Positions 48,431 to 62,039 of a stretch of 64,000 nt of DNA are shown here, one piece after another. Within the stretch, counting starts at the first letter, position 1. Each line of letters begins with the position of its first letter. The notes beneath the pieces are model-generated. The model did no database searches, was not told the origin of the DNA, and was given only the letters and a program-made list of their open reading frames with translations. Source of the DNA: Stercorarius parasiticus (lineage: Eukaryota; Chordata; Aves; Charadriiformes; Stercorariidae); contig VWZL01004642.1 in the NCBI GenBank assembly GCA_013396915.1, positions 62,001 through 126,000 on the forward strand, given 5' to 3'. A program made the translations under genes and the position numbers.

Positions 48431-49824
48431 GCTAATAGTTATCAAGAATACATATTTTCTAAAGTGAAAATATTATGGCATCCCTAAATGGCCAAGAAAG
48501 GCAAGGAAGCAACACAGGATTCAGATTTGCCATACTCTGCGTTGTCTCCAGTAACCCAGCTTCCCCCTGTAAAACGGAGGACCTTCCAACTTTACATTAA
48601 AGAGAAAGAATGAACTTTTTGTTGGGAGGAGGAGCTAGAGTGACTGACTAGGACCTGAGGACGTGAGAACTCCTGATGCTGGTATTGTGAGATAAAGGCC
48701 TTTTAATATCAGATCATAGTCTATTTTTCTTCTCCTTTTCCTAATTATTTAGGAGTACCGTAATATTCTAACTTCACAAACCATAGTTTATCAACAATCA
48801 AATATGGGAATTTACAGAATTCTGTAGGTAATTGTGATTCAGGTAGTGAAGACCATTCGACTTGTATGTTTGTGTTTTCTGGATCAACCATCCTTAATAT
48901 TGTTAATAGTAATCTATTTCCCAGAAATAAATTTTACTCTCTTATTCCCATAGGAAATAAAGAAGTGGAGGGATAGGCAAATATTTTATCTGCTGCACTT
49001 AGTGCAATAAAATCTGCAGAGCCTTTTGTTATAAGAATCCAAGCCACCCAAACCAGCCTTCACTTTCATGACTTTTCCTTTTTCATTGTGTTTGGAGATT
49101 CTGAATTGACCTTTGTTTTTGCTTGAATTTAATTTTACATGGTGGAAGGTTAGAAGTTAATTTATTGGAATTCAAAACGTCGAAGTGTGCTGATAAGGGA
49201 TGCTTGGCAAGTTGTTTTTCTTATATTTCAAAATGCTCTGAAAATTAAACAAAAACACTGAAATAAGTATAAAGCTGTTTTCTGAATCCTTCCACTAACT
49301 TGTAGTGGGAGCACTGAGCATGTTAATGTGTTTACAACTACATTTTAGGGATCCTTAAAGCCCTCAATTGTTTGATGGAAATATGTAGGTTTAACTTGTA
49401 TATGCTGTCATTCTTCTGGAATTTCAAAGAAAATAAAAGTCAGTGACAACACTAGCGTATCCCAAAGGGCTAAGTTAGTTTTTTCAGTTTCTGCTCTGAG
49501 ATTGACATGTCTCTAAATTTATGTCAGTTTTCTTTAACATATTTATTTATATTATAAAATTTAAATTTACTGATTTACTTGTAGGTTTTGCTCAGAAATA
49601 AGCTAAAAATATACCATTATAAATCTATTCCTTTATGCCATAAAAATATAAATATGGTTTATACCAAAACTATAAATTAAATAACAAGTCTAGGGGTATG
49701 TGATATTTTTCTTAAGTCCCTGAATTACGGAGTTATTTTAACAAAACACATTTCCAAGACAAACATACTAAGACTCAGTATAATGGCAACAAAATGGTCT
49801 CTGACCAAAAAAAGAAACAAAAAC

Positions 49825-49867
49825 GCACATACACACACATATATACACTTATACATACATATATAAA
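49825..49867. repeat. (CA)n(TA)n degenerate microsatellite
   Basis: GCACATACACACACATATAT followed by ACACTTATACATACATATATA; imperfect alternating purine-pyrimidine tract of about 43 bases. Confidence 0.85.
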
Positions 49868-52800
49868 ATATGCATTTATAATTTAAGTTACCAGTGTTTT
49901 AACTGATCCTGTAACTCCAGGGTTTTGCCTGCAACTTCTGAAAATTAACAGTTGACAATACAGTAATTTCTGCATGCATAAGCATGGCTTCATGATAGAA
50001 TTCAAAATGTGTTGTAAAAAGATTTGTTAGTTTATTCTAAAAAAAATCAAGCTGTTACCTGACATATACCTGCACACTTTCTGCAGTCAAAGAGAAGTGA
50101 TCAAATTTGTAGCAGTATTCAGACGTGCTATTTTGTTTATATAATCCAAATTTCAATTTCATAGTTTTTTTTTTAAAGGAAAAATAAATATAATCTAAAT
50201 TATGTATTTAAAAAATAATAACTATGATAGGTAATAGATTTCTAATACATTCAAAACTAGTTCAGTCAGGATATACATCAAAGTAATTCACATCAGATGC
50301 TGGCTCAGTATTGCTGAGCTATTTCTCCAAAGAGAGAAAACTCAAACTGAAACTCTAATTCAAATTAATCTGAAAATTTTTATTATGAAGTAATTTAAAT
50401 CCTGTGTAACATAATGTACTGTTTTTTTTCAGTACCTTCATATTCCAAATACGTACCTCACTATGATCTAGGGAAAAAGATACATTTGTACCTATTTTTT
50501 TCCCCTCTGCCGATGACTTTTACATTTTTTTAATTGATGTCTCTTTTTTATAGTTTTGCCTATACAATCACTTCTTTCACATAAGTGGACTACTACACTT
50601 CTGCCTCCTGAACACCAGCTGTGTTTCACTGGTAGTTATTGTTGTAAGTCCAAAGCAGAACAACTCAAAAACCATTCAGCTGACAAAACTCTGCTGTGCT
50701 GAAGCAGTAGGCCACCATTTGCATTTCTCTCTTGAACTCATTTTTAACTAATATATTGTATAACTGAACAATTCTACCCTATACTTGGGGAGCTTATTCT
50801 CTTTTCCTTCATCATTTCCTAACAGCTCATTTTTTTCCTTGCTATTATCTCCACAAGTCTGCAAATTCTACAGAGCTGCAGGTGACTTTTAACAGAAGTG
50901 AGGAATGGATACAATGGATAATTTAAAGCAAGATAGACCTCAGCAGAAAGGAAAAGATGCCTGCAGAGTGAATGTATCCAAATTCTAATGATGCTTTCTC
51001 TATTGGAGTTTCTGCCCTGCTCTGTTTTGAAAGATGTGCTTATTCTCTGGTACTTAATTTAATTTACCATTTCTGAACTCACTGCCAGATTTCCAGATCA
51101 CCAAAATTATCATCTTAACATCTGCCTTTTTCTTCCTTTGTATCATCGCAGATAGGATTAAAGTTTTTCTCTGGTACAGATCTTTGTTTTTTCTCTGCCT
51201 CTAACAGCTTGGTAAGCAGCTTCACGCCATCCTGTTTCACATTTGCATTCAATGCCAAGTCCCTTTCTACTGATTATCTCAGCTGGAATGCCAGAGGGCT
51301 GTGGAGGAGGGGAAGGGTTTAGCAGTTATATGTCCTGCAAAAGAAATCATCTGTTTTTCAAAAGCAGTATGTGGTGTTCAGTTTTCAGAATTACGTACAG
51401 AACTGTGCTTTTTCTCTTACCCTCTGACCTTGAAAATACCAAAGGAAATGGAAAGCTGAGAAGTTAGTATATATGAAAGGCTACTGCTCAAGTATAGAGA
51501 TCTAAATATAACTGCGTTTTGAGGATGGGCTTATTTTGGATCCAGGTTTTTTATTTTCAAATGTAAACTCTCTTCAACCAGTCATGATCCTTGAGTTGGC
51601 TCAAGTCTGAAAATTACAAAAAATGTAAATACTGGTATTCCACAAAATGTCATGAATAAATGTTTATGTGGTGGACTTTTACCACCATGAACTTTCACCT
51701 CATATAAAATATCAGCCCCTAAAAAGAGACCCATTAGAAATCCTTACAGCTAATATAAACTGAGGGGTTAAGGAAGGGTTTATATCTTTCATTATTTTTA
51801 AATATGGCTAGAGAACAGCTCTTCTTTGGGTCATGCTAAATAAGTTTCCAAATAAAGACAGTTTAACCCCAATATTAGTGTGGGGGTGGAGGATAGTAAC
51901 ACTAGGTACTCCAGGAAACAAGCCTGTGATAATTTTGACACTAATCAGTCAGGTGCATGTGGGTGCCTTGTTCTGTTCCACAATACAGAGTTATCCGTAC
52001 ACATTTTATCCAGGAAAACCGTGTATGCCATTAACTGTCCATCCACTGTCTTCTAGACACTTCTGGCCATGATATAGAAAACTGTGAAATAAAGGACCAG
52101 TTGAGGTGCTGACATCTTTTTACTATTGGTACAGTGAACATGAAACAGGTTTTAGAGGTACCACTTGGGTCAGAACTGATTTTGAAATCAGCCCGAAGAC
52201 AGGAAACTTAAAGTAGTGAACTCATCTCTTCATCATCATTAAAGATTAAACAAAAAGACAAAAGATAAAAGCTCTGAACTCTGAAGGAAAAGATGTGACA
52301 CAGTGACCCCTGAAATCCTTCCTCCATGAAAGTCCAGACTGGTGGATTTATTCCAGTGTGCTGACACTTCTTTGCCAACATGGATAGGTTTCTGTGTGAG
52401 CAAGAAGGGATTTGGAAGGAAGCAGGGATTCAGGTGCACTTAGGTCATAACGTGCATAAAACATGGCTAGGGAAGAATCTAACTCTGGGAGTCACAAAGT
52501 ATTTCTGGATGCTGGTATTTACTTGCATTGTTATGGAGGTGTAAATGATAATTTCAGAACAGACTGGCTAAAAAAGGGAAGTGTAGTAGAAGAACCGTGA
52601 TAACATTTTGAGGAAGATTTATGGTCTAGAGCAGATGTATGGTTGAAATTAATATATATTTAAATATTTAAAGGTTTAAATGCAGGATAACCACATTGGA
52701 TAAAGAAACATGTTTCACTGGTGCCTCTGTGGATTTGTACATGCAGCCCCATTCTTTTAGATATTGAACGGCTTGTTTTACATGAGGCTAACAGGACTAC

Positions 52801-53301
52801 AGAAAAGTGTGGGTAATCAACCAGCTGTGTAGATATGTAGAGGCACTGAAGCATCATCCATAAACTGTATTTTATATCGTTATCTCTTCTATTTACTTTC
52901 TTGGGGTAAAAAAAAAAAATCAACGCTATGCTGTAAATTCAGAACTCAGGATTAATTACACTTGAGGGTTTCACTAAATGTGAATCACTAAAATGTGAAG
53001 CTGGTATTTTCAAGTGGATCGAGGTGTTTTGACTTTCAGAGGGCAATTCAGTTGCCTGCTCATACATGTCTAGTTCAGTTTACCATATCTTAGGAGTCTG
53101 AGTCATTTACTTTGTACAGAAACAACAGATTTGTATCTGTGTAGTGTGGCAGTTGAAGAGCAGTCAGGATACTCGTGGGTGTCTCAAATATCTCTGGATA
53201 TCTATGTTCAGGCACCTGCAACCCACTCTGAGGTCCAGAGAGAGCCAAAGGACTGTTGGATTAAATGGCATAGGCTAACACTTATTTGGGTAATGAGTAA
53301 T

Positions 53302-53330
53302 GAGTGTGTGTGTGTATATATATATTTATA
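53302..53330. repeat. (TG)n(TA)n microsatellite
   Basis: GAGTGTGTGTGTGTATATAT followed by ATATTTATA; about 29 bases. Confidence 0.88.
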
Positions 53331-56300
53331 TGAGCTATAATGAATAAAAAAAGTCTCAATAGTAGTGTTCAAAAAGATATGAAATAGACAGCAGCATGTA
53401 AAAAGGCTGGGAATTTTTTGCATCTTCATGGCTATGCAGTTTGTACAAATACATATTTTTAGGCCATGCATTAACACAGGTTATCCAACAATAAAACACA
53501 AAAATAATTTCATAGATGTGGAAAGAAATGAACTCCCAGGCTGCATCTACCTCAGAATCTGCATCTATCTCAGACTACAAATTCAGCATCAATTGTTTAT
53601 ATAAGACAATGTTGTTTTTTAATGCAATTACATTCTATTATATTGGTGGTTAGCTACACACATATTCCTGTGACTTCCACGGAACTTTTCCACTTAATGG
53701 GATTAATTTGCTCATTTAACATTTTGCATTGCATAGCTATCTGAGATAGAGGACTTAAAGGTTTTTTGAAACGCATGAGGATCAAGACTTTGGAAAGTCA
53801 GGTTAAACCTCTTGAAAGAAAATATCTCCCTCAACAATATAAAGAAACCAATATTTCTGAGAGAATTTAAAGCATAAAATGTATGACATGTATGACTTCT
53901 AAGCGCCAATGAATGGTATCTGAATGGGCATTAAAATTCTCCTTCTGTGACTGTTAGATCAAGGCATTGCTGTCCATATCCTTTTTACTCTAATTTATCA
54001 TCAAATCATTCTTATTAGGAGTCATCCTATCATTCTTTTATTTATTTTTCAAAAGAGCTTTATGCAAATACATTTTCTACAAAACAACAATCTTCTCAAA
54101 TGTTTTAAAGTAGTGTTGGATTTGCATCACTTCACAAATTAGAATATTCAAGCTTTGTTACAAACTGGAAATAAAATAAATCTTTATTCTTATCAGGAAG
54201 ATGTACTGTTATAGCTTAGAGGTCCAGACTCCGTAGTTAATCATAAAAATAAAAAACTGAATATGAGACATAATGTTCTATACTACAGAAAATATGTAAC
54301 TTGTTCAAGTGATCAAAATCAAGATCATTAATTCCCATTTAAAAATACCAGAAAAAATATAACATTGGAAAAAAAGGTTGGAATTTCAGAAAAGCTTCAT
54401 AGATCCTGACAACATACCAGTGTAACTGAAAATGACAGGAAGAGCAAACTCTCTGAATTCTGTTTACTCTATCACCAGTCTTAAGCATAACTCACACAAA
54501 ACTTGTTCATTCATTCTGACAATGTTTGGGTATCTACTTATGCCAACATTATTACTGAAATTAAATTGATAAGCATGACTAGTATCAGAACGCAATGTTT
54601 AAAACTGGGAAAATACTATTAAAAGTATTTACCTAAATTAATTTGAAAGTAAAATAAATCCTATATAAAGGTTTTATTCTTACTATTTATCTCCAAGAAC
54701 ATTTGAATGAGCTAATCTGTAACTACAATATACACTACAAAAAGAAATCGATCCATAATTATGTGTGCAAATGTGTTCTCTCATAGATATTCATAATGAA
54801 AAAGCATACTAGCAATTCTAAAAACTCTGGGCAGGTTTGGGACCCAACAAACAGTCAACAAATATAACACTACCTGACAACATTGAGCATTTGCACATTA
54901 CATTAAAAAAAAATAAAATTATTTCTACAACTGACGATTATTAAACTTATAAAAGATATGACAAAGTACATAATAATAGCAGGTTCAAATGTGCAGAAGT
55001 GTTCTCAGGTCTTAATTTCTTCTTTTAATCAGCTTTAGCTAGATAAATCCTAAATCCAGTGGCACAACCATAAAACTTCTAATAAAACAAAATAGGCTTT
55101 TTTTTTTTTTTTGCTCAAAATGCACATATTTTCTCCCACCTCCAGCAGAAGAGTGGACATCAAGTTATATTTCTGACTTGTCCGTTTATACTTTGAAGTA
55201 TTTTTTGTTCTTGTTGAATCTACATCTCTTGTGCTATTCAAATTCAACTTTTGTTTGACTAGTTATCCAAAGACTTTTTATATCTCACTAAAAAATCTAT
55301 ATAGATCTCCATATATACAAGGAGATCAATGAGTGTAAATGCACATACGTATAATGAAACAATACATTCTATATGGTCTATAATGTCGTACAAAGCCTCA
55401 CAGAAAGAGTGCCTGTTGAAAAAGAAAAAAAAAAAGGAATACTTTACATAGAGTACTGCTCTCATTGGGAATCAAACATCTTGAACAGGACAACCAGCCG
55501 TTGTCTGGATGGTAACCAGAGTCTCTGTTGCATGATTCATGTGACAGACCCCAAACTTTTGCCAAATCCTTATAATCAAGCTAGTGCATGATCCTACATG
55601 GCCTCTCCAGGGTACACATGACCAATTTCTATTATTTTATACTGTGTACAAAACACATGGTATCTTATCTACATACACAAAACAGTCCTACATGACCACT
55701 CCTGTATCTGTCTGCAGAAACAATTTCTACTGGCTATTTAAAATTACCTGTATGTAGTTGAATAAATTCTATGTCAGGAACTGACTTGAGAAGTTCTTGG
55801 GATGACTATATTTTCCACCCAGCATGTTAGTGAACATATATAAGCATAGAAATGGTGTCACCACTTGGCCTAAGCCCAGAAGGAGCTGCCTGGGTGAATC
55901 TCCAGGGCTGTCTGAAATTCCCACCTGGAGATCTCCTGTAACATTAGCCAAGTGCTTTTTTGTAAAGGTGGTAGGTGTAGTGGTAGGAGTCAATCCTCTT
56001 GTCTGAAGGTGGTCCATTGTCTCACCCACCCATGGCCTCATCTATGCAGAGACTACCTGCATAGCCGCTTGGGACCACCTAAGGAATTGGGCTAAATGCA
56101 CTTGGTTTGCACAGACACACAAGTACACAGCTGTTATAAAGTTAGGACAAACATTAATTTCATCTTTATAACGCAATTATAACTTAAATTTCATAGACCT
56201 TGGCATAATATATTCCATGTAATTTGAGACGTATGAAGACACATTCTAGGGATAACTGTTAGAATGAAGAGAAATCTTGCACTGTTATCAATAACAAAGT

Positions 56301-59300
56301 AGAAGCTAGTATTGAATACAATTAAAATCATTGTGAAGTGAATGAAAAGGATCCTGCTGGTACTGAATCCATGCCATTCCTACACACCTGACTGTAATTC
56401 TGATGGGATTTAAGAGACATGTCTTACTTCTTGACTTGTCTAATACTCCTATTCTTTGAAGCTCTCTGGAAAACAATGATTCATTACTTAGGATAGATTA
56501 ATATCTTAAATATTATTTAAAGTAGCTGCATAATGTGGTGATAGTAACAGATGCTATTATTCTTTTAGAGTCAGGAGAAAAAAATTATGCATGTATACAG
56601 ATATTACAAATTTAGACTTTTCAAAAGATCTTTATTTTTCAATGAGAGTCTTCTTCTGTGGCCTTAATAGGGATTTGAACACAGGTTTAATTGAGATGTT
56701 GGAATGTCATTTGCATACCAGTAGAATGCAAACTGTATGGACTACTTTGCTGTAAATGTTTTAAGATTCTCTGACAAGCCAAGTCAATTCCATTATCATA
56801 TTAATAGGTAGGTGATAAGGTGGGAAACAGAGAAGAGGTTTCATTCAGCTCTCTGTTAGTTTTATAAGAAAAAAATTTTCAAATCACATAGAAATATGGT
56901 GTTGTTTTTTATATATGTATGAAATATTTTGAATTGCCAAATCTGCATAATACATATCCTATTATCTGCAAGTCAGGTATCACAGATTCTTTTGCATCTA
57001 AAAGTGCTTTGTTGTAAAAATATTTAAGAAAATTATTGAATGTAGTCGTAGGACAAAATGCAACAGTTTGTAGTGTTATAAAAAACCCCATAGGTAATGA
57101 GAAAATTTTTGGTAATCAAGTCAGTTCCTTGCAACAGCAAGCACCACTGTGCATACTTCATATTGAAACAGTATTTTTTTTAATTTGTTGCCTTTACTGA
57201 AAGACTTTCCCAGAACCTGATATCTCTGAAGTTCCTAATTTAAAATCTGAATTTATGCGTTTTATACCAGTTTCTCTTTGTGCCACCGTTCTTAAGAATA
57301 AATGGCTTTTCCCCCCATGTGTTGTTGATAAACATGAACCCCATGAATGTTGATAAACAATAATCATATTCTTTTCAGTCTTTATTCTGTTCAACTAAAT
57401 TGAAGGCAAATTATCTTCTCTCATAAAATAGACCCACTTACTAGCCCTCTTCCAGTTTCAGTTTATTTTCATTGTATACAGATGACCAGAGAGTGTAATG
57501 TATTTCGACTTATTCTCACCAGTAAATTGTGAAATGGCTTGAGTGCTCTATATCGTTACTGGAAGTATCTCTGTAATTTGTCTTAGCATTTTCTTTTTTA
57601 ATGGTTGCACCACATATAGGGTTCTCCATCATACTATGGTCCTTGTGACTGTCTTTGCTTTCCAGTTGTCTCTAGCTGACTTTTTTCTGGCTTACAACAG
57701 AGGTTCCTGGGAGCTTGCATTTCGCACTACTTTCATTACATTTCCATTATCCAAGTGTTTAAGGTCATAAAGTTCTATATGAAATCCCAGATGTTGATGA
57801 ATGCAAATATTCACGTGCAAGGTACCTGATCACGTGGAATTTAAGTGAGATGAAGAAATACACCTTATATTCAACTCCAAGAATTTAGCATCAGTGTAAT
57901 TAAAACCTTAGCAGTCTAATCAAATAATTATTAGTCCAGTTACAATGATGCTAATGCTTCAACTCTCAATTATCCAGTTATTGCATGTAATTTCCAATAA
58001 TGCAATACAGAGACTTTCTAGCATTTACACCTACCTTTGATGTTATTCTGACCTCTACTCTGGTCCTATGTGTTCTAATTCTTTAGAGAGAAAATGCAGA
58101 GTTTGCAGAGTCTTCAGTATCCCAAGTTCCTTTCTGAGAGTAGTGCGTTGTTAACATTGATGATTTCTTCCTCCTCATGCAAGGTCTGCTTGAGGTTATT
58201 TCTGTTTGTTAACGTGGTCTGCGTACTTGCTCTTTCTACACGTTTTTGAGATTCCTTGTTATATCCACATTTACTGTGTTTTATCTATGCTGAAGACTTG
58301 TTCTGTGTTTTCTTTCTTATTGCTAAAACCAGCTTTACCCAGCTCCAGAGGCTGTGCTCCTTCATTGCCCAGTGATTGACCATCTGTGATTTGTGCTTAT
58401 ATACTTGGTGCTTTTGTTCTTCTTTTGTGCTTATACTTTTAGGGTACCTGTGTGTTTCACAGGTGTCCTTTGCATCACACCGTCCTTTACAACTTATCAT
58501 AGTCTTAAAAGGCTTTCAATAAATTTGATTGAACAGAATGTGTTTTTTTATCCTGAAACAAGCTGCCTGCTGGATAGTGTTAAAGAGTGAGGCAGTAGCT
58601 CAGAAAAGAAAAAGACTGATTAGGAAAAATCATGGTGTCATTCACAAAGCCTCCTCTTGCTCTTAGTTAAGAAGGGGAAAAAAGGAAATAACATATTTTT
58701 CCATCAAGGCTAGAATACTCCTATTAAATAAATATGTTAATATTGTGGGTCTAACATCAGCTGACTAATTTTCAAGATTTTTTTTATTTGTCTACATCCC
58801 TTTTGACCTGCTGCCTCAAAGCATATGTCAGCAGTGACTGTCAACTCTCCTTTTTGCACTGTCTGACTCTCATATATGGGCACAGAATAATCAATGGAAA
58901 TTAATATTGTGCTGAAGAAAAGCTGTTTCCTATGCATTTTCTTACTGGTCTTGGGGATTAAAAATGTGTACGCTATGCTTCTTAGTAACATTTTCTATGT
59001 AGCTATGCAAGTAGGTGATATTTTTTACTTGTACTTTCATCTTTTTGTTTCTTCTATATCGCTTCTGTCATGGGTTTTCATGGTTTTTGTGTTCTTTGCA
59101 CTGGGTATCTAAGGAGCATTCTGTATCTTGACTTTATTGCTTGCTCACCACTCCTCTTGAGTCATGCATAGGAAATGAAGTCAGTAAACGGCCATAAAGT
59201 AATCTTTCTCAGAAGTACCAGATTACATTAAAGCAGATTAGATTAAAATAGAAATTTCATACATTTCTTGTCACTAAAAGGTTCTTTATCAGAATTAGAT

Positions 59301-60752
59301 GAGCCTGTTGTTTACATGGAATACTCCTATAGCAATCTTAAAAATATATGGCAGTACCTTAGTCAATAATTGTCCAAAATTACCTGGACTGATTATAAGA
59401 ATGACAACTACATTTTATTTAATAGACTGGAGAGTAGTGCAGGGCAAAAATGCAACCACCACTTAGAGCTTTTATAAGACACAAAGACGAGCCAGGTACC
59501 CAACTCTTATTGAAAGTAAATGGGAACTGGTAGCATAAAATTGTTTGTACCTTTGAAAATCTCTTTCATGAAATAGTTTGCCTCCAGTGATCAATCTTCA
59601 CAAGTTTTAGTCTAAAGGAACTATTTTTATCTTAATGAAATATGGATATAATACCTTGCCTTGGTGATTCCTTGCATGTTGACAATCTTGACTAATGTTC
59701 CTCCATCCTTCTCATCCATTATTACAAGATCTAATACAAATTCTTGGGAGATATTACAGAATCAGATAGAGGGAATGCAATCCTCTGTTGTCTCAAGTAG
59801 TTTTTTATTCCTGAAAAAAGCATACACACTAGCAAAAGAAGATAGTATATACTTTCCTCCACTTTACACTCATTTTCTGTAGATGCAAATAATCACAGTA
59901 TGTTAGACACTGAAAAATTAGGAACATTAGGTTACTAGATTATATTTAATGTATAAAAAAGGATTTAAAAGACTTGAAGTGGCATTTCACAAATCAGTAT
60001 CAGTTTGTATTTTGCCAGTGTCTTCAAACAAAGTAACATGCCGAATAAATTTCTGATAGTAAGTCTGGAGACTCAAAGAAAATTGCATATAAAATATCTT
60101 TTTCCCCCTGTATTGTGTACAATAAACATCTTCTAGTGGGAAAAAGTCTCTAAAAGATAAGTCATTGATTACTGATGTAACTTGCTGGTTCCTAATACAC
60201 ACAGTAAGCTGTTCAAGAGCAGTCTATATATCCATACCCTGTTTTTTTCTATATTTTGTATATATTGTATTGCTGTTGAATTAGTAGCAAACTCACTGTG
60301 GGGAAGGAAACACACTCATGCAAGCTAGTAACGCTTAGGAAAATTTCAACTGCCTAGCATGAGTCAAATATTGAACCTGGTTTGTATTTTTCTGGGGGAA
60401 AAGAAAAAAAAAAGTGATGGTACTCTTATCACCTTTTCATTCAATTGGTTTGTGATGATAGCTATCATGAAGGTCATGACAGACATAGGCTCACTTTGTT
60501 CGTAAATTCAAGGACCTCAGACTACATTTCCATTGAGACTAACTAATTATTAGTCTGAAGGTTATTCAGGAGAGACGTATCCTCTCAATTCCTTCTGCCA
60601 AAGCTGCTCTACTATGCATAAAGTAATTAAATATTAACTTGGCTTGTGAGCATATGTAAGCGTGATTTTATAACTTGGTGGTAAGAGTACTCTTCTAAAA
60701 TGGAAGAATTGTATAACCTCTTTTAATTCTAATGAGCTTTTTATTATTGGAT

Positions 60753-60968
60753 TTAAGTATTTGGGGACAAGGGGGAGTAAAAAAAAAAGGTAGAAATCTC
60801 TTCTGATTTTAAGGCATGAACATTATTCAGCTGTTCCAGGACCAGCCTCCACTCCTGGTTGTCAATGACTTTGGTTCTGTGGGTTCCTCTAGCATATCTG
60901 CCAAAATGATGTGGTATCTTATATTTCCCCAGAGCATCTAAAATGGCACCAGCCTCCAAAGTTAACAC
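60753..60968 (-). CDS. Protein-like open segment of unknown status
   Basis: Seen: about 60 codons on the minus strand (about 60968 to 60788) with unusually protein-like composition for this region: LEAGAILDALGKYKIPHHF, GRYARGTHRTKVIDNQEW, then RLVLEQLNNVHALKSEEIS. Local GC is higher than in the flanks. It then runs into a T-rich tract and stops. No good donor follows the last convincing residue. The upstream side has an AG after a weak pyrimidine tract (TTTACTTGTGTTAACTTTGGAG, before 60953). It could be a conserved exon with a damaged or unusual donor, a decayed pseudogene piece, or chance. I do not recognise the protein. Confidence 0.2.
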   Translation of the reverse strand: MLTLEAGAILDALGKYKIPHHFGRYARGTHRTKVIDNQEWRLVLEQLNNVHALKSEEISTFFFYSPLSPNT

Positions 60969-61509
60969 AAGTAAACCAAGCCTCTAATCAATACAGCCAA
61001 CTGAGCTTCCTGAGTTATTTGTCTCACCATAAAATAAGCTTGGTCAGCTGAACAGTTTGCATTAACCACGTTGCCTATGGGCTTTGTTTGATTGCCGTAC
61101 CATAAGTGTCAAGCGCTAATTAAAATGACCTAGTGTATCTGAGACATCTCCTTGGCTGTGGCAGATATGATGCAGGCTCTATGGAAACCTTTGCTTGTAT
61201 TCAGCTTATGTGGCAAGGTTTTGGCAGTAGGGGTGCAGGGGTGGCTTCTGTGAGAAGTTGCCCTCCATGTCTGACAGAGCCAGTTCCAGCTGGCTGCAAG
61301 AGGGACCTGCTGCTGGCCAAAGCTGAGCCTATCGGTGACATTGATAGTGCCTTCGTGATAACATATTTAAGCAGAGGTAAAGAACACCACACAACAGCAG
61401 CTGGGGGAGAGGAGTGAGAAAATGTGAGAGAAAGAGAACTGCAAATACAAAATCAGCAAAGAAGGAGGGGGAGGACGTGCTCCAGGCACAGTAGCAGGGA
61501 TTCCCCTGC

Positions 61510-61790
61510 AGCCCGTGGTGAAACCCGTGGTGATGCAGATTGTTCTCCTGCAGCCCATGGAGGTCCATGGTGGAACAGATAGCCACATGCAGTTCATGGA
61601 GGACTCCACACCAGAGCAGGTGGATGTGCCCTGAAGAAAGCTGCAGCTCATGAAGAGCCCATGCCAAAGCAGGCTCCTGACAGAAAATGTGGCCCATGGA
61701 GAGGAGCCCATGCAGGAACAGATTTTCTGGCAGGAACTGTGGCCCCTGTGGGCCCCATGGGACCCCTGTGGCCTCATGTGGGACAGGGAC
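61510..61790 (+). repeat. Degenerate internal repeats of the ERVL LTR
   Basis: Successive imperfect units of about 35-60 bases, each with a GCAGCCC(G/A)TGG- or TGTGGCCCATGG-like start and a (G/A)GAGCAG- or GAACAG-like end, at about 61515, 61553, 61590, 61645, 61690 and 61738. They explain the stop-free frames on both strands here. Confidence 0.65.
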
Positions 61791-62033
61791 TGTATCCTAT
61801 GGGTGGGATCCCACGCTGAAGCAGGGGAAGAGTATGAGGAGGAAGGAGTGGCAGAGACAACATGGGGTGGTCTGACTGTAACCCCCATTCCTCATCTCCC
61901 TGCAATGCTCAAGGTGGAGGAGGTAAAAGAATCCAGAGTGAAGCTGAGCCTGGGAAGAAAGGAGGGGTGGGGGAAAGCTGGATTTTTAGATTTGTTCTTA
62001 TTTTCTTATTATCCTAATATGCTATTAAGTGGT

Positions 62034-62039
62034 AATAAA
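62034..62039 (+). promoter_or_regulatory. LTR polyadenylation signal
   Basis: AATAAA in the ERVL LTR, followed by the T-rich R/U5-like part of the LTR. Confidence 0.6.

Larger units (their letters stand above)
44496..61195. other. Unique AT-rich DNA, 16.7 kb
   Basis: The longest stretch in the window without a clear transposon. It holds microsatellites at 45.7, 49.8 and 53.3 kb, a possible ancient amniote repeat at 48.4 kb, and a few splice-bounded minus-strand open segments (best: 47990-48135). Other unranked ones lie at 47362-47390, 52308-52391, about 52680-52770 and 59991-60149. No recognised gene. Confidence 0.5.
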
